DNA of 64,000 nt from Coprococcus sp. OM04-5BH. Lineage in GTDB: Bacteria > Bacillota > Clostridia > Lachnospirales > Lachnospiraceae. Under the pieces are notes generated by a model. The model was not told the origin of the DNA and ran no database searches. It was given only the letters and a program-made list of their open reading frames with translations. Position 1 is the stretch's first letter. Every line of letters starts with the position of its first letter. Location: contig NZ_QULM01000001.1 of the NCBI RefSeq assembly GCF_003482105.1, forward strand, positions 62,001 to 126,000. Reading direction: 5' to 3'. Made by a program: the position numbers and the translations under genes. Positions 6,529 to 15,112 of this stretch are shown here, piece by piece.

Positions 6529-9220
6529 ATATTTTGACCTCCCCTGCCGGTAATGTAAATGTAAATACTGTTCCGTGCGGCAGATTATCTGAAACAGTAA
6601 GTTCTCCGCCGTGGGCGTTAATAATGGACTTGCACAAAGATAATCCGAGTCCTAAACTTCGGCGGCTGTCTGCAATTTGATTTGCACCGCTATAGAACAT
6701 GTCGAATATCCGTGGCTTTATTTCGTCAGCAATTCCGTTTCCGTCATCCGATATAGATACGATTGCTTGTTTTCCCCGCTTTTCTGTCCGAATAACAATA
6801 TGAGAGTTTTTAGGTGTATATTTGATAGCATTATCAACAATATTGATGATTACCTGAACAATAAGCTTTGCATCCATTTTTGCAAGAAGAAATTCTTCTT
6901 TGCTTTCAACGGAAATATGATGTTCTTCACTCTTTCGGTTAATATGATGTAACGCTTCTGTGATCACGTCATCCATCAAATCTTCCGTTATACGGAGATT
7001 CAACCGTCCTTCTTCAATCCGGGTTACAGCCAGCAAGTTTTCTACAAGATTAATCAGCCACATGGAATCATCATAAATATCCATGTACAGCTGCTTTTTT
7101 GTATCATTATCAAAGTAATCGCCGTTGGACAAAAGATTGCTGGCATTACCGGAAATGGATGTCAGCGGTGTCCTCAAATCATGTGAAATAGCACGCAGCA
7201 GGTTCGCTCGCAACTGTTCATTTTTTGCAAGAATGGCCGCCTCCTGTTTCTCACGGGCATTTTTCTCATTTTCCAAAGCCAGGGCACATTCTCCGAGAAT
7301 GGATAGTAGAATACTGTTTTCAAATGGATCAAGAGGTATTTCCCCCATCACGATTCCAATAACTCCATATACCATACTGCTGCTGTGAACAGCAAGGTAC
7401 AGGCATTTTGCATTGGAAAGCGTTCCTGTTGTAGCTCCGGCACGTTTATTGTTTTTCAATACCCAGCCGGCAACGGCCTTTTCATTTTCGGAAATACACG
7501 ATTCCAAATTTTCTTCAGTTACAGAAAAAATATGCGGCGTATCCAACACTTCTCCATCAGCTAAATAAAAAACGATATCTCTTCTCAAGAGTTTAATGAG
7601 CTGATTTGAAGTTGCAGATACAATTTCATTTTTATCTTTTGCCTGTTGCAATAGCTGGTTTGTATCAAATAACACTTTGGTACGGTAAGCAGATTGTGCC
7701 GCCTGTTTTGCTTGATTTTTAATCCGTATAGCAAGAGAACTGGTTAAAAATGCCGCCAACAACATGATAATAAAGGTAACAGGATAACCCTGATCATACG
7801 CCTGCAAGGTAAATTGAGGTTCCGTAAACAGGAAACTAAAGACCAAAACACTTACAATCGAGGAAATTAGGCTGTATATCTGATGTTTCGTGATGACAGC
7901 GGTGACAAGAACACCTAAAACAAAAACAGTAATGATATTTGCTTCGTCAAATCCAAATTTCTGGAAAATCATTCCGACTAAACTGGATAAAATCAGAATC
8001 GCAGTAGATTTTAATGTATCAGTGACAGAGAATACGATATGAGTCTTTTTCCTGCCCCCTCTTAACTGATACACTGCCGCATTAGAAACCGCATCCGGAA
8101 TAATATGCACATCCAGGTTAGGGGCATAATCAATCAATTTTTCTGTCAGGGTCGGTTTGCTGAGCAAATGCCGTTTTGTAGCAGAACTACGTCCGATCAC
8201 AATCTTTGACACACCGGACAAACGAGTAAATTCCGCAATCTGAAACGGAACATCTTCTCCGTAAACTGTTTCTATTTTTGCCCCAAGCTGCTCAGCAAGA
8301 CAAATATTTGAACGCAGGCGTTTTACATTTTCCTCGCTCATCACCGAAAAATCCGGGGTTTCTACAAATAGAGCCGTAAACTCCCCTTTAAAAGCAGAAG
8401 CCATTTTTGCGGCGGTACGGATAATTTTCGCATTGGATGGAGAAGAAGATAGACATACAAGAATATGTTCGCCTGTGTGATAATCTCCATGATTTTTTAT
8501 ACGGGTATTTTCTGTGAGGATATTCACCCGGTCCGCACATCGCCGCAGTGAAATCTCCCGGAGAGCCGTCAAATTTTCTATTGTAAAAAAATTTTCTACT
8601 GCCTGTTTTTCCTGTGTCTGTCTGTATACATTTCCTGTATTCAAACGGTTGATCAAATGCTGTGGTTCAATATCTATTAATTCAACCTGATCTGCATTAT
8701 CAAAAATAGAATCCGGGATGCGTTCCCGTACAACAATTTCCGTAATGGATGCAACTGTATCACAAAGGCTTTCAATATGCTGAACATTGACAGTCGTATA
8801 GACATCAATCCCTGCATTCAAAAGTTCCTCAATGTCCTGATAACGTTTTGCATGACGGCATCCTTCGGCATTCGTATGCGCAAGTTCATCTACAAGGATA
8901 AGCTGTGGTTTTCTTTTCAACGCCATGCCAATGTCGAATTCGTCCAGTATCATACCATTATAAAAAACTTCTCTTGTAGGAAGAACTTCTAAGCCATTCA
9001 AAAGAGCTGCTGTTTCGGGACATGCGTGGGGTTCTACATAACCGACTACCACGTCAATTCCCTGCTGTTTTTCCATATGAGCTGCTTCTAACATGGCGTA
9101 GGTTTTACCCACACCAGCTGCATATCCGAAAAAGATTTTCAAATGTCCTTTATTACGTTTTTCTTCATCAGCTTGGATTTCCTTTAATAACTGATCCGGA
9201 TTGTGTCTGCTTTCACTCAT
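6521..9220 (-). CDS. kdpD: KdpD osmosensitive potassium sensor histidine kinase
   Basis: This 899-residue membrane kinase senses potassium or turgor and phosphorylates KdpE. In order: an N-terminal KdpD domain with a Walker-type GYAAGVGKT at 32-40 and a DELAHTN motif near 110; a universal-stress-like domain around 250-370; the four-helix DUF4118 membrane region around 400-500; a GAF-like stretch; HisKA with AISHDLRTPLTSISG; and HATPase with NIVDNAIKYT, DDGNGI and GLGLSLC. The length is standard. The ATG at 9220 follows AAGGAG; a longer reading to 9280 has none. It has its own extended -10 promoter. Confidence 0.94.
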   Translation of the reverse strand: MSESRHNPDQLLKEIQADEEKRNKGHLKIFFGYAAGVGKTYAMLEAAHMEKQQGIDVVVGYVEPHACPETAALLNGLEVLPTREVFYNGMILDEFDIGMALKRKPQLILVDELAHTNAEGCRHAKRYQDIEELLNAGIDVYTTVNVQHIESLCDTVASITEIVVRERIPDSIFDNADQVELIDIEPQHLINRLNTGNVYRQTQEKQAVENFFTIENLTALREISLRRCADRVNILTENTRIKNHGDYHTGEHILVCLSSSPSNAKIIRTAAKMASAFKGEFTALFVETPDFSVMSEENVKRLRSNICLAEQLGAKIETVYGEDVPFQIAEFTRLSGVSKIVIGRSSATKRHLLSKPTLTEKLIDYAPNLDVHIIPDAVSNAAVYQLRGGRKKTHIVFSVTDTLKSTAILILSSLVGMIFQKFGFDEANIITVFVLGVLVTAVITKHQIYSLISSIVSVLVFSFLFTEPQFTLQAYDQGYPVTFIIMLLAAFLTSSLAIRIKNQAKQAAQSAYRTKVLFDTNQLLQQAKDKNEIVSATSNQLIKLLRRDIVFYLADGEVLDTPHIFSVTEENLESCISENEKAVAGWVLKNNKRAGATTGTLSNAKCLYLAVHSSSMVYGVIGIVMGEIPLDPFENSILLSILGECALALENEKNAREKQEAAILAKNEQLRANLLRAISHDLRTPLTSISGNASNLLSNGDYFDNDTKKQLYMDIYDDSMWLINLVENLLAVTRIEEGRLNLRITEDLMDDVITEALHHINRKSEEHHISVESKEEFLLAKMDAKLIVQVIINIVDNAIKYTPKNSHIVIRTEKRGKQAIVSISDDGNGIADEIKPRIFDMFYSGANQIADSRRSLGLGLSLCKSIINAHGGELTVSDNLPHGTVFTFTLPAGEVKIYE

Positions 9221-9309
9221 ACGGTCATCTCCTTGTACAAAAACATTATATAGAATAATGCGTAAATTCCAGAAAAGCATTCTAGCACTGACATTAAAAT
9301 CGCATAAAG

Positions 9310-9338
9310 ATTATACCACCTTTTCTTCTTTTTTTCCA
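9310..9338 (-). promoter_or_regulatory. kdpDE promoter with extended -10
   Basis: On the minus strand TGGAAA (9333-9338), a 17-base spacer and TATAAT (9310-9315) are seen, with TG one base before the -10 box (TGGTATAAT). It lies in the 147-base gap after the LysR-domain gene, so kdpDE can be made independently of ktrBA. A weak hairpin (CGAAAAAT/ATTTTTCG) over the stop codon of the upstream gene may thin out read-through. Confidence 0.6.
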
Positions 9339-9367
9339 TTCGGGCGTGTAGCCGAAAGCAGAAAACG

Positions 9368-9853
9368 CTACGAAAAATCACGCAATTTTTCGACAAATAG
9401 ACCCTTCATACAATTAATGTCATTTTGCCATATCACTCTCGCTGGTTTCTCAATCGTGTTGATGGGATGTACCGCAATGTCTATAGAGCCTGGAGTAATG
9501 ACACTTTGCTTTATTTGAAAGGATAAGGAACAACACTCATCTTTCAAAATATCGTTGGAATTTTCTATGATAAAGCCAAAATCAAGTTTATTATTTTCCA
9601 GCCCATTTATTATTTCACTTACAGAACCGTAGAACAGGTTCAGCTCATAGTTTGAGTATTCGCTTGAAAATTGTTCCAATAGATCTGCAATAGAATCTAT
9701 GATTGCAGGTGTTTCAAATCCAATCCTGAGCTTAGAATCTGAAATAAGTTTTTGGGATTGATTTTCCTTGAGAAATTTATCCAGCTTTTCCATAAGAAAA
9801 TAACCACAAATAAATGCTACCAATACCACTATAAGTAAAACAAAGTCTTTCAT
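9368..9853 (-). CDS. Membrane-anchored LysR-type ligand-binding domain protein
   Basis: This 161-residue protein begins with one transmembrane helix (FVLLIVVLVAFICGYFLM, residues 4-21) and continues with a stretch that looks like the first half of a LysR substrate-binding domain: KLRIGFETPAIID, LLEQFSSEYSNYELNLFYG and INGLENNKLDFGFIIEN. There is no helix-turn-helix, so it is not itself a DNA-binding regulator. It lies between ktrA and kdpD, suggesting it senses something for the potassium system or modulates KdpD. The ATG at 9853 is chosen over a TTG at 9871 because the latter has no ribosome binding site. Function unknown. Confidence 0.6.
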   Translation of the reverse strand: MKDFVLLIVVLVAFICGYFLMEKLDKFLKENQSQKLISDSKLRIGFETPAIIDSIADLLEQFSSEYSNYELNLFYGSVSEIINGLENNKLDFGFIIENSNDILKDECCSLSFQIKQSVITPGSIDIAVHPINTIEKPARVIWQNDINCMKGLFVEKLRDFS

Positions 9854-9874
9854 ATCACCAACTTCTTTCAAAAA

Positions 9875-10522
9875 TTAAATATGAAAACATTTTTGAATAT
9901 GTTTCGTCTCCCCAAGAACAAACATGGTACTGTCCTTTAACAACTGCGTATCGGGACTTATTTTCAAATTCATAATATCATTTGTTTTCAGTGCCATAAT
10001 ATTGATGTTATATTTTTTTCGTATATCCAACTGACCGATTGTTTTTCCTATCCATTCTTCCGGTATAGATATTTCAAAGATTGCATGTTCTTCATCTAGT
10101 TCTATGTAATCGAAAATATGATCAGCACTATAACGGATCGCAACCCAATCGGCAAGCTGCCTTTCGGGATAAACAATTTCATCTGCGCCGTTTCGTAAAA
10201 GAAATTTTGCATGAACATCACGAGCGGCACGAGACACCACCATTCTTGCACCGAGTTCCTTCAAAAGGGACGTTACTTCCAATGAATTCTGAAAGTTATC
10301 TCCGATAGCCACAATACAAACATCAAAATTTTCAACACCAAGCGAACTTAAAAAATCCTCATTAGTCGCATCCCCAATCTGAGCGTTAGTTACAAATGGA
10401 AGTACAGCATTAACTCGAGTATCTTCTTTATCTACCGCCATCACTTGATGATGCAATTCATCTAATTTTATAGCAATGTGCCGTCCGAATCTTCCCAGAC
10501 CGATAAGTAATATTGATTTCAT
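9875..10522 (-). CDS. ktrA: KtrA/TrkA-type potassium-channel regulatory subunit
   Basis: This 215-residue cytoplasmic protein has an N-terminal RCK/Rossmann domain (SILLIGLGRFGRHIA with the dinucleotide-binding Gly motif, DKEDTRVN, then GDATNEDFL) to about residue 135 and a C-terminal TrkA_C domain (IFEISIPEEWIGKTIGQLD). RCK rings bind ATP/ADP or NAD and gate the partner channel; TrkA_C domains of many Firmicutes bind cyclic di-AMP. It starts 13 bases after ktrB, with an AAGGAG ribosome binding site, so KtrB-KtrA form one transporter. Confidence 0.9.
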   Translation of the reverse strand: MKSILLIGLGRFGRHIAIKLDELHHQVMAVDKEDTRVNAVLPFVTNAQIGDATNEDFLSSLGVENFDVCIVAIGDNFQNSLEVTSLLKELGARMVVSRAARDVHAKFLLRNGADEIVYPERQLADWVAIRYSADHIFDYIELDEEHAIFEISIPEEWIGKTIGQLDIRKKYNINIMALKTNDIMNLKISPDTQLLKDSTMFVLGETKHIQKCFHI

Positions 10523-10535
10523 TTTTTTATTCTCC

Positions 10536-11876
10536 TTAACCTACTGTAATTTTTTCCTGAGGATATTTTGAACCGTTAGGCTTTTTTTCAGAAATGGTAG
10601 CAAAAATCAAGGTCAATCCTCCCACTCTGCCCATAAACATCAGGCAAATCAAGATTATATGGGAAACAAGCCCCAGGTCAGGAGTTATTCCCAACGATAA
10701 GCCTACCGTTCCGATTGCCGACGCCGTCTCAAACAAAGCGGTCATAAGTGGAATATCTTCTGTTCTGCTAATTACCATTCCTCCGACAAGGAATAAAACG
10801 ATATACATCAAAAAAATCGTAGCTGCATTTCTGATAGTGCCATCCGGAATTTGTCTGCGGAAAAAATTGGTGTGCTCCTTTTTTCTAAATACAGATAATG
10901 CCGATGAAACGAGAACTGCAAGAGTTGTCGTTTTCATACCACCTGCAGTGGAACCAGGCGAGCCACCGATGAGCATCAGCATAATGATAAGCATTTGCCC
11001 AACTTCACTGAGTAAAGTCAAATCTGCCGTATTGAATCCTGCTGTTCTCGGCGTAACGGATTGAAACAAAGAAACCCATACTCTTTCTGTAAGAGGCAAA
11101 TTTGAAAACTCAAAACAGAAAAAATAAAGAGCCGGTAAGAATATCAATATTCCCGTTACCATAAAAATCACCTTGCTTTGCATCCGGTATTTTTTAAAAT
11201 GCCATTTATGATTCTTTATATCCTCCCAGGTAAGGAATCCAATACCTCCTGTAATAATCAGCATCATAATTACAAGATTTACAATCGGCTGTACAGAATA
11301 AGAGGTCAACGAGGAAAAATGGCTTCTTATACCGAATAGATCAAATCCTGCATTGCAAAAAGCAGAAATAGAATGGAACAGTGAATACCATATTCCTTTC
11401 CAAAACCCAAAGTCTCTGCAAAAAACAGGGGCTAAAAGAACCGCACCAATGATTTCGATAAGAATAGTAGTCCGAATAATAAATTGCGTTCTCCGCACAA
11501 TACCACCCACCGTTGGAGCCGAAATTGCCTCTTGCATGGTACTTCGCTGCATCAACCCGATTTTGCGTCCGGAAACAACAGCAATCGCAATAGCAATCGT
11601 AATAATTCCCATACCTCCGATTTGAATCAGCAGTAAAATAACTCCTTGGCCAAATAAAGACCAGTAGGTTGCCGTATCATTAACAACCAGTCCCGTCACA
11701 CAAACCGAAGAAGTTGCGGTAAACAAAGCATCCAAAAAGGAGGTACACCGACCGCTTTTTGTAGCAATCGGCAACATCAAAAGCAGACTGCCTAAGAGAA
11801 TCACGGATAAAAACCCTAGACTAATCACTTGAAATGATGTTATATGTCGATGTCTTGATCTGTTTGTCTGTTGCAT
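10536..11876 (-). CDS. ktrB: KtrB/TrkH-type potassium uptake channel subunit
   Basis: This 446-residue membrane protein belongs to the Trk/Ktr/HKT superfamily. Four pore-loop repeats can be seen with their filter glycines: SSVCVTGLVV, FCNAGFD, TPRTAGFNT and ASAIGTVGLS, each between hydrophobic helices. It takes up potassium, with sodium coupling usual in KtrB members. GAGGAT lies 6 bases before the ATG. It is the first gene of the ktrB-ktrA-LysR-domain group. No cyclic di-AMP (ydaO) riboswitch is visible upstream; instead a long-range 12-bp inverted repeat lies there. Confidence 0.92.
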   Translation of the reverse strand: MQQTNRSRHRHITSFQVISLGFLSVILLGSLLLMLPIATKSGRCTSFLDALFTATSSVCVTGLVVNDTATYWSLFGQGVILLLIQIGGMGIITIAIAIAVVSGRKIGLMQRSTMQEAISAPTVGGIVRRTQFIIRTTILIEIIGAVLLAPVFCRDFGFWKGIWYSLFHSISAFCNAGFDLFGIRSHFSSLTSYSVQPIVNLVIMMLIITGGIGFLTWEDIKNHKWHFKKYRMQSKVIFMVTGILIFLPALYFFCFEFSNLPLTERVWVSLFQSVTPRTAGFNTADLTLLSEVGQMLIIMLMLIGGSPGSTAGGMKTTTLAVLVSSALSVFRKKEHTNFFRRQIPDGTIRNAATIFLMYIVLFLVGGMVISRTEDIPLMTALFETASAIGTVGLSLGITPDLGLVSHIILICLMFMGRVGGLTLIFATISEKKPNGSKYPQEKITVG

Positions 11877-11890
11877 AACTATATCCTCAT

Positions 11891-11976
11891 AATCTTAATT
11901 TCTTTTTTATATTTCCTTTATTTTATCTTTATTTGTATTAAATGGGCGTAAGTAAGTTTGTTTTGAAATTAAGATT
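11891..11976 (-). promoter_or_regulatory. Long-range 12-bp inverted repeat upstream of ktrB
   Basis: AATCTTAATTTC at 11891-11902 is repeated inverted as GAAATTAAGATT at 11965-11976, both perfect, about 62 bases apart, in AT-rich DNA just before the ktrB ribosome binding site. They could be paired binding sites for a regulator such as KdpE, or arms of an mRNA hairpin. A TTTACA hexamer lies just upstream, but no convincing -10 box was found, so the ktrB promoter is not assigned. Confidence 0.4.
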
Positions 11977-12386
11977 GTGTAAAGATGAGCATAAGTCTGA
12001 AATGCAATACTACTGACACTTCGATGCCGTTCATAATATGCTTTTTCTTGCCCTGTTTGCCTGTGGGTGTGAAACTCATATACCTCGCAAAGTGCCTAAA
12101 TCTGAGAATTTCTATGAAATTCTCAGATCGCGTACATTCGTCAAATTCCGCATAAACACTGGCTTTACAGCCAGTTGTTTCTTCGGAACACTCCTCATTG
12201 TCTTCGCGGAAATTAAGGACTTCTACGAATTCACCCGATGTAGACAACACACGACTTCCACATGTGTCGAGACAATACCGTGGATGTCGGGAGTACATGG
12301 GAATAAATCATACCCCTGTGTATGAGGGAATAAGTCCACTGCTTTCTAAGGAATCATATTCATAAAACAGATTAACTTTTTTCTTG
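11977..12386. other. Hairpin-rich non-coding stretch flanking the potassium island
   Basis: No believable gene is seen in these 410 bases. Two perfect hairpins stand out: TCTGAGAATTTC-TAT-GAAATTCTCAGA at 12101-12127 and ACTGGCT-TTAC-AGCCAGT at 12158-12175. A 109-codon minus-strand frame (11969-12298) has weak internal repetition (GEFVEVLNFRED and ENFIEILRFRHF) but is Cys-rich, crosses both hairpins and has no ribosome binding site. It may be decayed mobile DNA at the edge of the inserted block. Confidence 0.4.
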
Positions 12387-13457
12387 CTATTCTTTCAGAT
12401 ATAATATCCATTTCCCGATTTTGGGAATTCTGTCAAGCCAATAAGCAATCACGAATGCACCAAAGTTGGATATAAAAAAAACTGCCATTACTTTAACAGG
12501 CAAAAGTACTGCCCATTTTCTAACATAACTAATAAGAAAAAACCTAATCAAATAATGAATAAAATATACGCCAAAAGAGTATTTCGCGAACCATTTAACT
12601 ATGGGATACAAGTAAATATGTTGAATTCTCGAACCCAGTTCAAAAATCGTTACCGTCGCTATAAATATGAATAGATTATTATACCAAACATTATACGCAT
12701 ATCCCATATGATAGGAATATAACATAAGAGAAATTATAGCTAAAAAGGATACAATACTGACCATTGTCAGAAATAATGATTTGAAATTCTTTAATATACC
12801 TCTTTTGATTACATAGCCCATAATCAAATATATTCCATATGTCCCACCGCTGAAGCCTAAGGACATTTGTAATTGCAGCGGAGAGCCTCCGGTCAACACG
12901 TTGTAGAGTAAAACTGCAAATGGGTAGCCAAAAGAATACACTATGAAAAAGCTGAGTGGGAATCGTAGCATTTGTAAATCAATCCCTTTTAGTGCTCTAG
13001 CCACAAAAGGTATCAGAAGATAAAAACCTAATATCATCGGCATGTACCATACATGCCCCATATTTACCTTATGAACAAAAAGTAAATCCTGGATAAATCC
13101 AATAGCGGTAAGTTCCTGCTTTGCATAAAACTTCAAGAATAAATTATATCCCGCAATCCATATCTCGGTACAAACCAACAAGCGCAGCCAATTATTTTTC
13201 CAAAATCTAACTATCTTTTCCGGATCATACTCACGATCCAGCAACAAATACCCCGTTATCATCAAAAAAATAGGTACGCCTAGCCGTCCTGCAGCCAAAG
13301 CAGTTATAGCAAAAACTTTTGATTGCATGCTGATCGTTTCCATAAATTCTACATTAAATCCATAAATAGTTTCCGTCGCATGAACCAATACCACTGCAAA
13401 GATTGCTATCACTCGAAGTAAGTCAATCCATTCGACTCGTAAACCTGATTTACTCAT
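12387..13457 (-). CDS. Membrane acyltransferase, acyltransferase-3/OafA family
   Basis: This 356-residue protein has about ten hydrophobic helices and the acyltransferase-3 pattern: RVEWIDLLRVIAIFAVVLVHAT at the N-terminus with the family His, LGVPIFLMITGYLLL, then NMGHVWYMPMILGFYLL and YFIHYLIRFFL. Such enzymes acetylate or otherwise acylate cell-wall polysaccharides, exported sugars or antibiotics from the membrane. GGAGG lies 9 bases before the ATG. It is a lone gene between two non-coding structured regions, a common setting for surface-modification genes that move horizontally. The acceptor is unknown. Confidence 0.85.
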   Translation of the reverse strand: MSKSGLRVEWIDLLRVIAIFAVVLVHATETIYGFNVEFMETISMQSKVFAITALAAGRLGVPIFLMITGYLLLDREYDPEKIVRFWKNNWLRLLVCTEIWIAGYNLFLKFYAKQELTAIGFIQDLLFVHKVNMGHVWYMPMILGFYLLIPFVARALKGIDLQMLRFPLSFFIVYSFGYPFAVLLYNVLTGGSPLQLQMSLGFSGGTYGIYLIMGYVIKRGILKNFKSLFLTMVSIVSFLAIISLMLYSYHMGYAYNVWYNNLFIFIATVTIFELGSRIQHIYLYPIVKWFAKYSFGVYFIHYLIRFFLISYVRKWAVLLPVKVMAVFFISNFGAFVIAYWLDRIPKIGKWILYLKE

Positions 13458-13485
13458 AAATGCTTTCCTCCATTTCTTTTCAGGT

Positions 13486-13657
13486 GTTACTATTCACGGT
13501 TAATTTACATTTGAGCCATTTCTTATATTTATAAGCCGTGAAAGTAACGAGCGCGCCCACATAAAAGTCGCCTTCGGCGAGGTGGGCGCACTTTGACTTA
13601 ATATACATGTTCTCTGCCGACTCATCAGCGGAGTGATGAGTCGGCTGTGAATAGTAA
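13486..13657. repeat. Structured intergenic element bounded by 11-bp inverted repeats
   Basis: TTACTATTCAC at 13487-13497 recurs inverted as GTGAATAGTAA at 13647-13657. Inside are GCGCCCAC pairing with GTGGGCGC (13553-13560 and 13582-13589) around a CGCC-TTC-GGCG hairpin, and a perfect 11-bp hairpin GCCGACTCATC/GATGAGTCGGC (13616-13645, loop AGCGGAGT). A 63-codon minus frame across it is a by-product. The shape suggests a small non-autonomous mobile element or a structured RNA in the acyltransferase/rlmCD gap. Confidence 0.5.
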
Positions 13658-13673
13658 TTTTCAGGTAACAATT

Positions 13674-15101
13674 TTACCTATCCGCTCTTGACAGCAGTAT
13701 AACCGTCTCCACATGGCTGGAATGGCAGAACTGGTCGACTGCCGCCACTTTTTCCAAATCATACCCGTTTTCTCTCAGGTACTTTACGTCCCTTGCAAGG
13801 GTGGCAGGGTCACAGCTTACATACACGATCCGCTTTGGTGCCATGGCGACCAAAGTGTCCAATAATACAGCATCGCAGCCCTTTCTTGGTGGGTCCACAA
13901 CTACCACATCCGCCTTTGCAGCGTCTCCGCCCTGCCTGTACATTTTCGGAACCACTTCTTCTGCCTTGCCAACATAAAATTCCACATTATCAAAACCATT
14001 CAGTTTTGCATTATTCTTGGCGTCCTCAATGGCCTGAGGTACTATCTCAACGCCGTACACCTTTCTTGCCTTCTGTGCCAGGAACAGTGAAATAGTGCCG
14101 ATTCCGCAATACATGTCCCAGACGATCTCATCTCCGGACAGGTCTGCATATTCAAGAGCCTTGTCATAGAGCACCTTTGTCTGGACAGGATTTACCTGAT
14201 AGAAGGACAACGGCGAGATATGATACTTAACATTTCCTATATAATCTGTGATATATGACTGCCCCCACAGGGTCACACACTTGTCCCCCAGTATGCGGTT
14301 GGTCTTCTCACGATTTATATTTATGCATATGGATGTCATTCCCTCAATTCCTGCCAGTCTCTCTACCAGCTCATCAACATGGGGAATGTCATTTTTATTT
14401 CCATTTATTATAAGGCACACCATTATCTCTCCGGTGGTGAAGCCTATCCTTGTAAGGATGTGTCTCACAAGCCCCTTGCCTGTTACCTCGTCGTAGGTTG
14501 ACACGTTATATTTCTCTGCAAATGCTCGTACAATCCTGATGATCTCCTTATTTACAGGCACGCCAATGGCACAATCATCTGTATCAATGATCTGGTGGGT
14601 TCTTCCGGCATAAAATCCGATCACTACCTTGCCATCCTTGTCTCTGCCCACAGGAAACTGGGCCTTGTTTCTGTAATGATAAGGATCCTCCATGCCATAT
14701 ACCGGCTCCATAATAGTCTCCGGAGCCTCCACTCCGCCTATCCTCTGAAGACAATTCCTTACCTTATCCCATTTGTACTGCTTCTGTCTCTCATAGGAAA
14801 CATGCTGCATGACACAGCCACCGCAGCTCCTTGCCTTCGGGCACATGGGTTCCACACGAAATTCCGATGGGCGGATAAGATTCACCAGCCTTCCGTAGGC
14901 TATGCTTTTCTTCACTTTTATAATTTTAATTAAGGCCACATCGCCAATGACAGTATCCTTAACGAATACTGTCATTCCATCGATATGACCTATACCTTCA
15001 CCATCATTTCCCATATCCTCTATGGTGATCTCATAGTCCCGGTTCTTCACCAGTTCATTTTCTTTTACCGGTTTATTTTCTTTCTTGAAACTCATCTTCA
15101 A
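13674..15101 (-). CDS. rlmCD: 23S rRNA (uracil-5-)-methyltransferase, RlmCD/RumA family
   Basis: This protein of about 475 residues methylates U747 and/or U1939 of 23S rRNA using SAM. It has a TRAM/OB domain (EDMGNDGEGIGHIDG), an iron-sulfur cluster motif (MCPKARSCGGC plus a later Cys in DDCAIG), the SAM fold with YCGIGTISLFLA, VVVDPPRKGCD, and the catalytic Cys in VSCDPATLARD. Two starts compete: a TTG at 15101, 7 bases after AGGAAG, and an ATG at 15095, spaced less well. It begins 11 bases after yhaM, so the two are co-transcribed. Confidence 0.9.
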   Translation of the reverse strand: MKMSFKKENKPVKENELVKNRDYEITIEDMGNDGEGIGHIDGMTVFVKDTVIGDVALIKIIKVKKSIAYGRLVNLIRPSEFRVEPMCPKARSCGGCVMQHVSYERQKQYKWDKVRNCLQRIGGVEAPETIMEPVYGMEDPYHYRNKAQFPVGRDKDGKVVIGFYAGRTHQIIDTDDCAIGVPVNKEIIRIVRAFAEKYNVSTYDEVTGKGLVRHILTRIGFTTGEIMVCLIINGNKNDIPHVDELVERLAGIEGMTSICININREKTNRILGDKCVTLWGQSYITDYIGNVKYHISPLSFYQVNPVQTKVLYDKALEYADLSGDEIVWDMYCGIGTISLFLAQKARKVYGVEIVPQAIEDAKNNAKLNGFDNVEFYVGKAEEVVPKMYRQGGDAAKADVVVVDPPRKGCDAVLLDTLVAMAPKRIVYVSCDPATLARDVKYLRENGYDLEKVAAVDQFCHSSHVETVILLSRADR

Positions 15102-15112
15102 ATTCCCGCTTC

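Noticed and set aside
11877..12000. ydaO cyclic di-AMP riboswitch before ktrB
   Set aside because: The AT-rich region has none of the conserved ydaO motifs and no terminator.
11969..12298. 109-codon minus-strand frame upstream of ktrB
   Set aside because: It crosses two perfect hairpins, has no ribosome binding site, is Cys-rich, and resembles no family I know; treated as non-coding.
13480..13671. 63-codon minus-strand frame
   Set aside because: It coincides with the inverted-repeat element and owes its length to the hairpins; no start signal.
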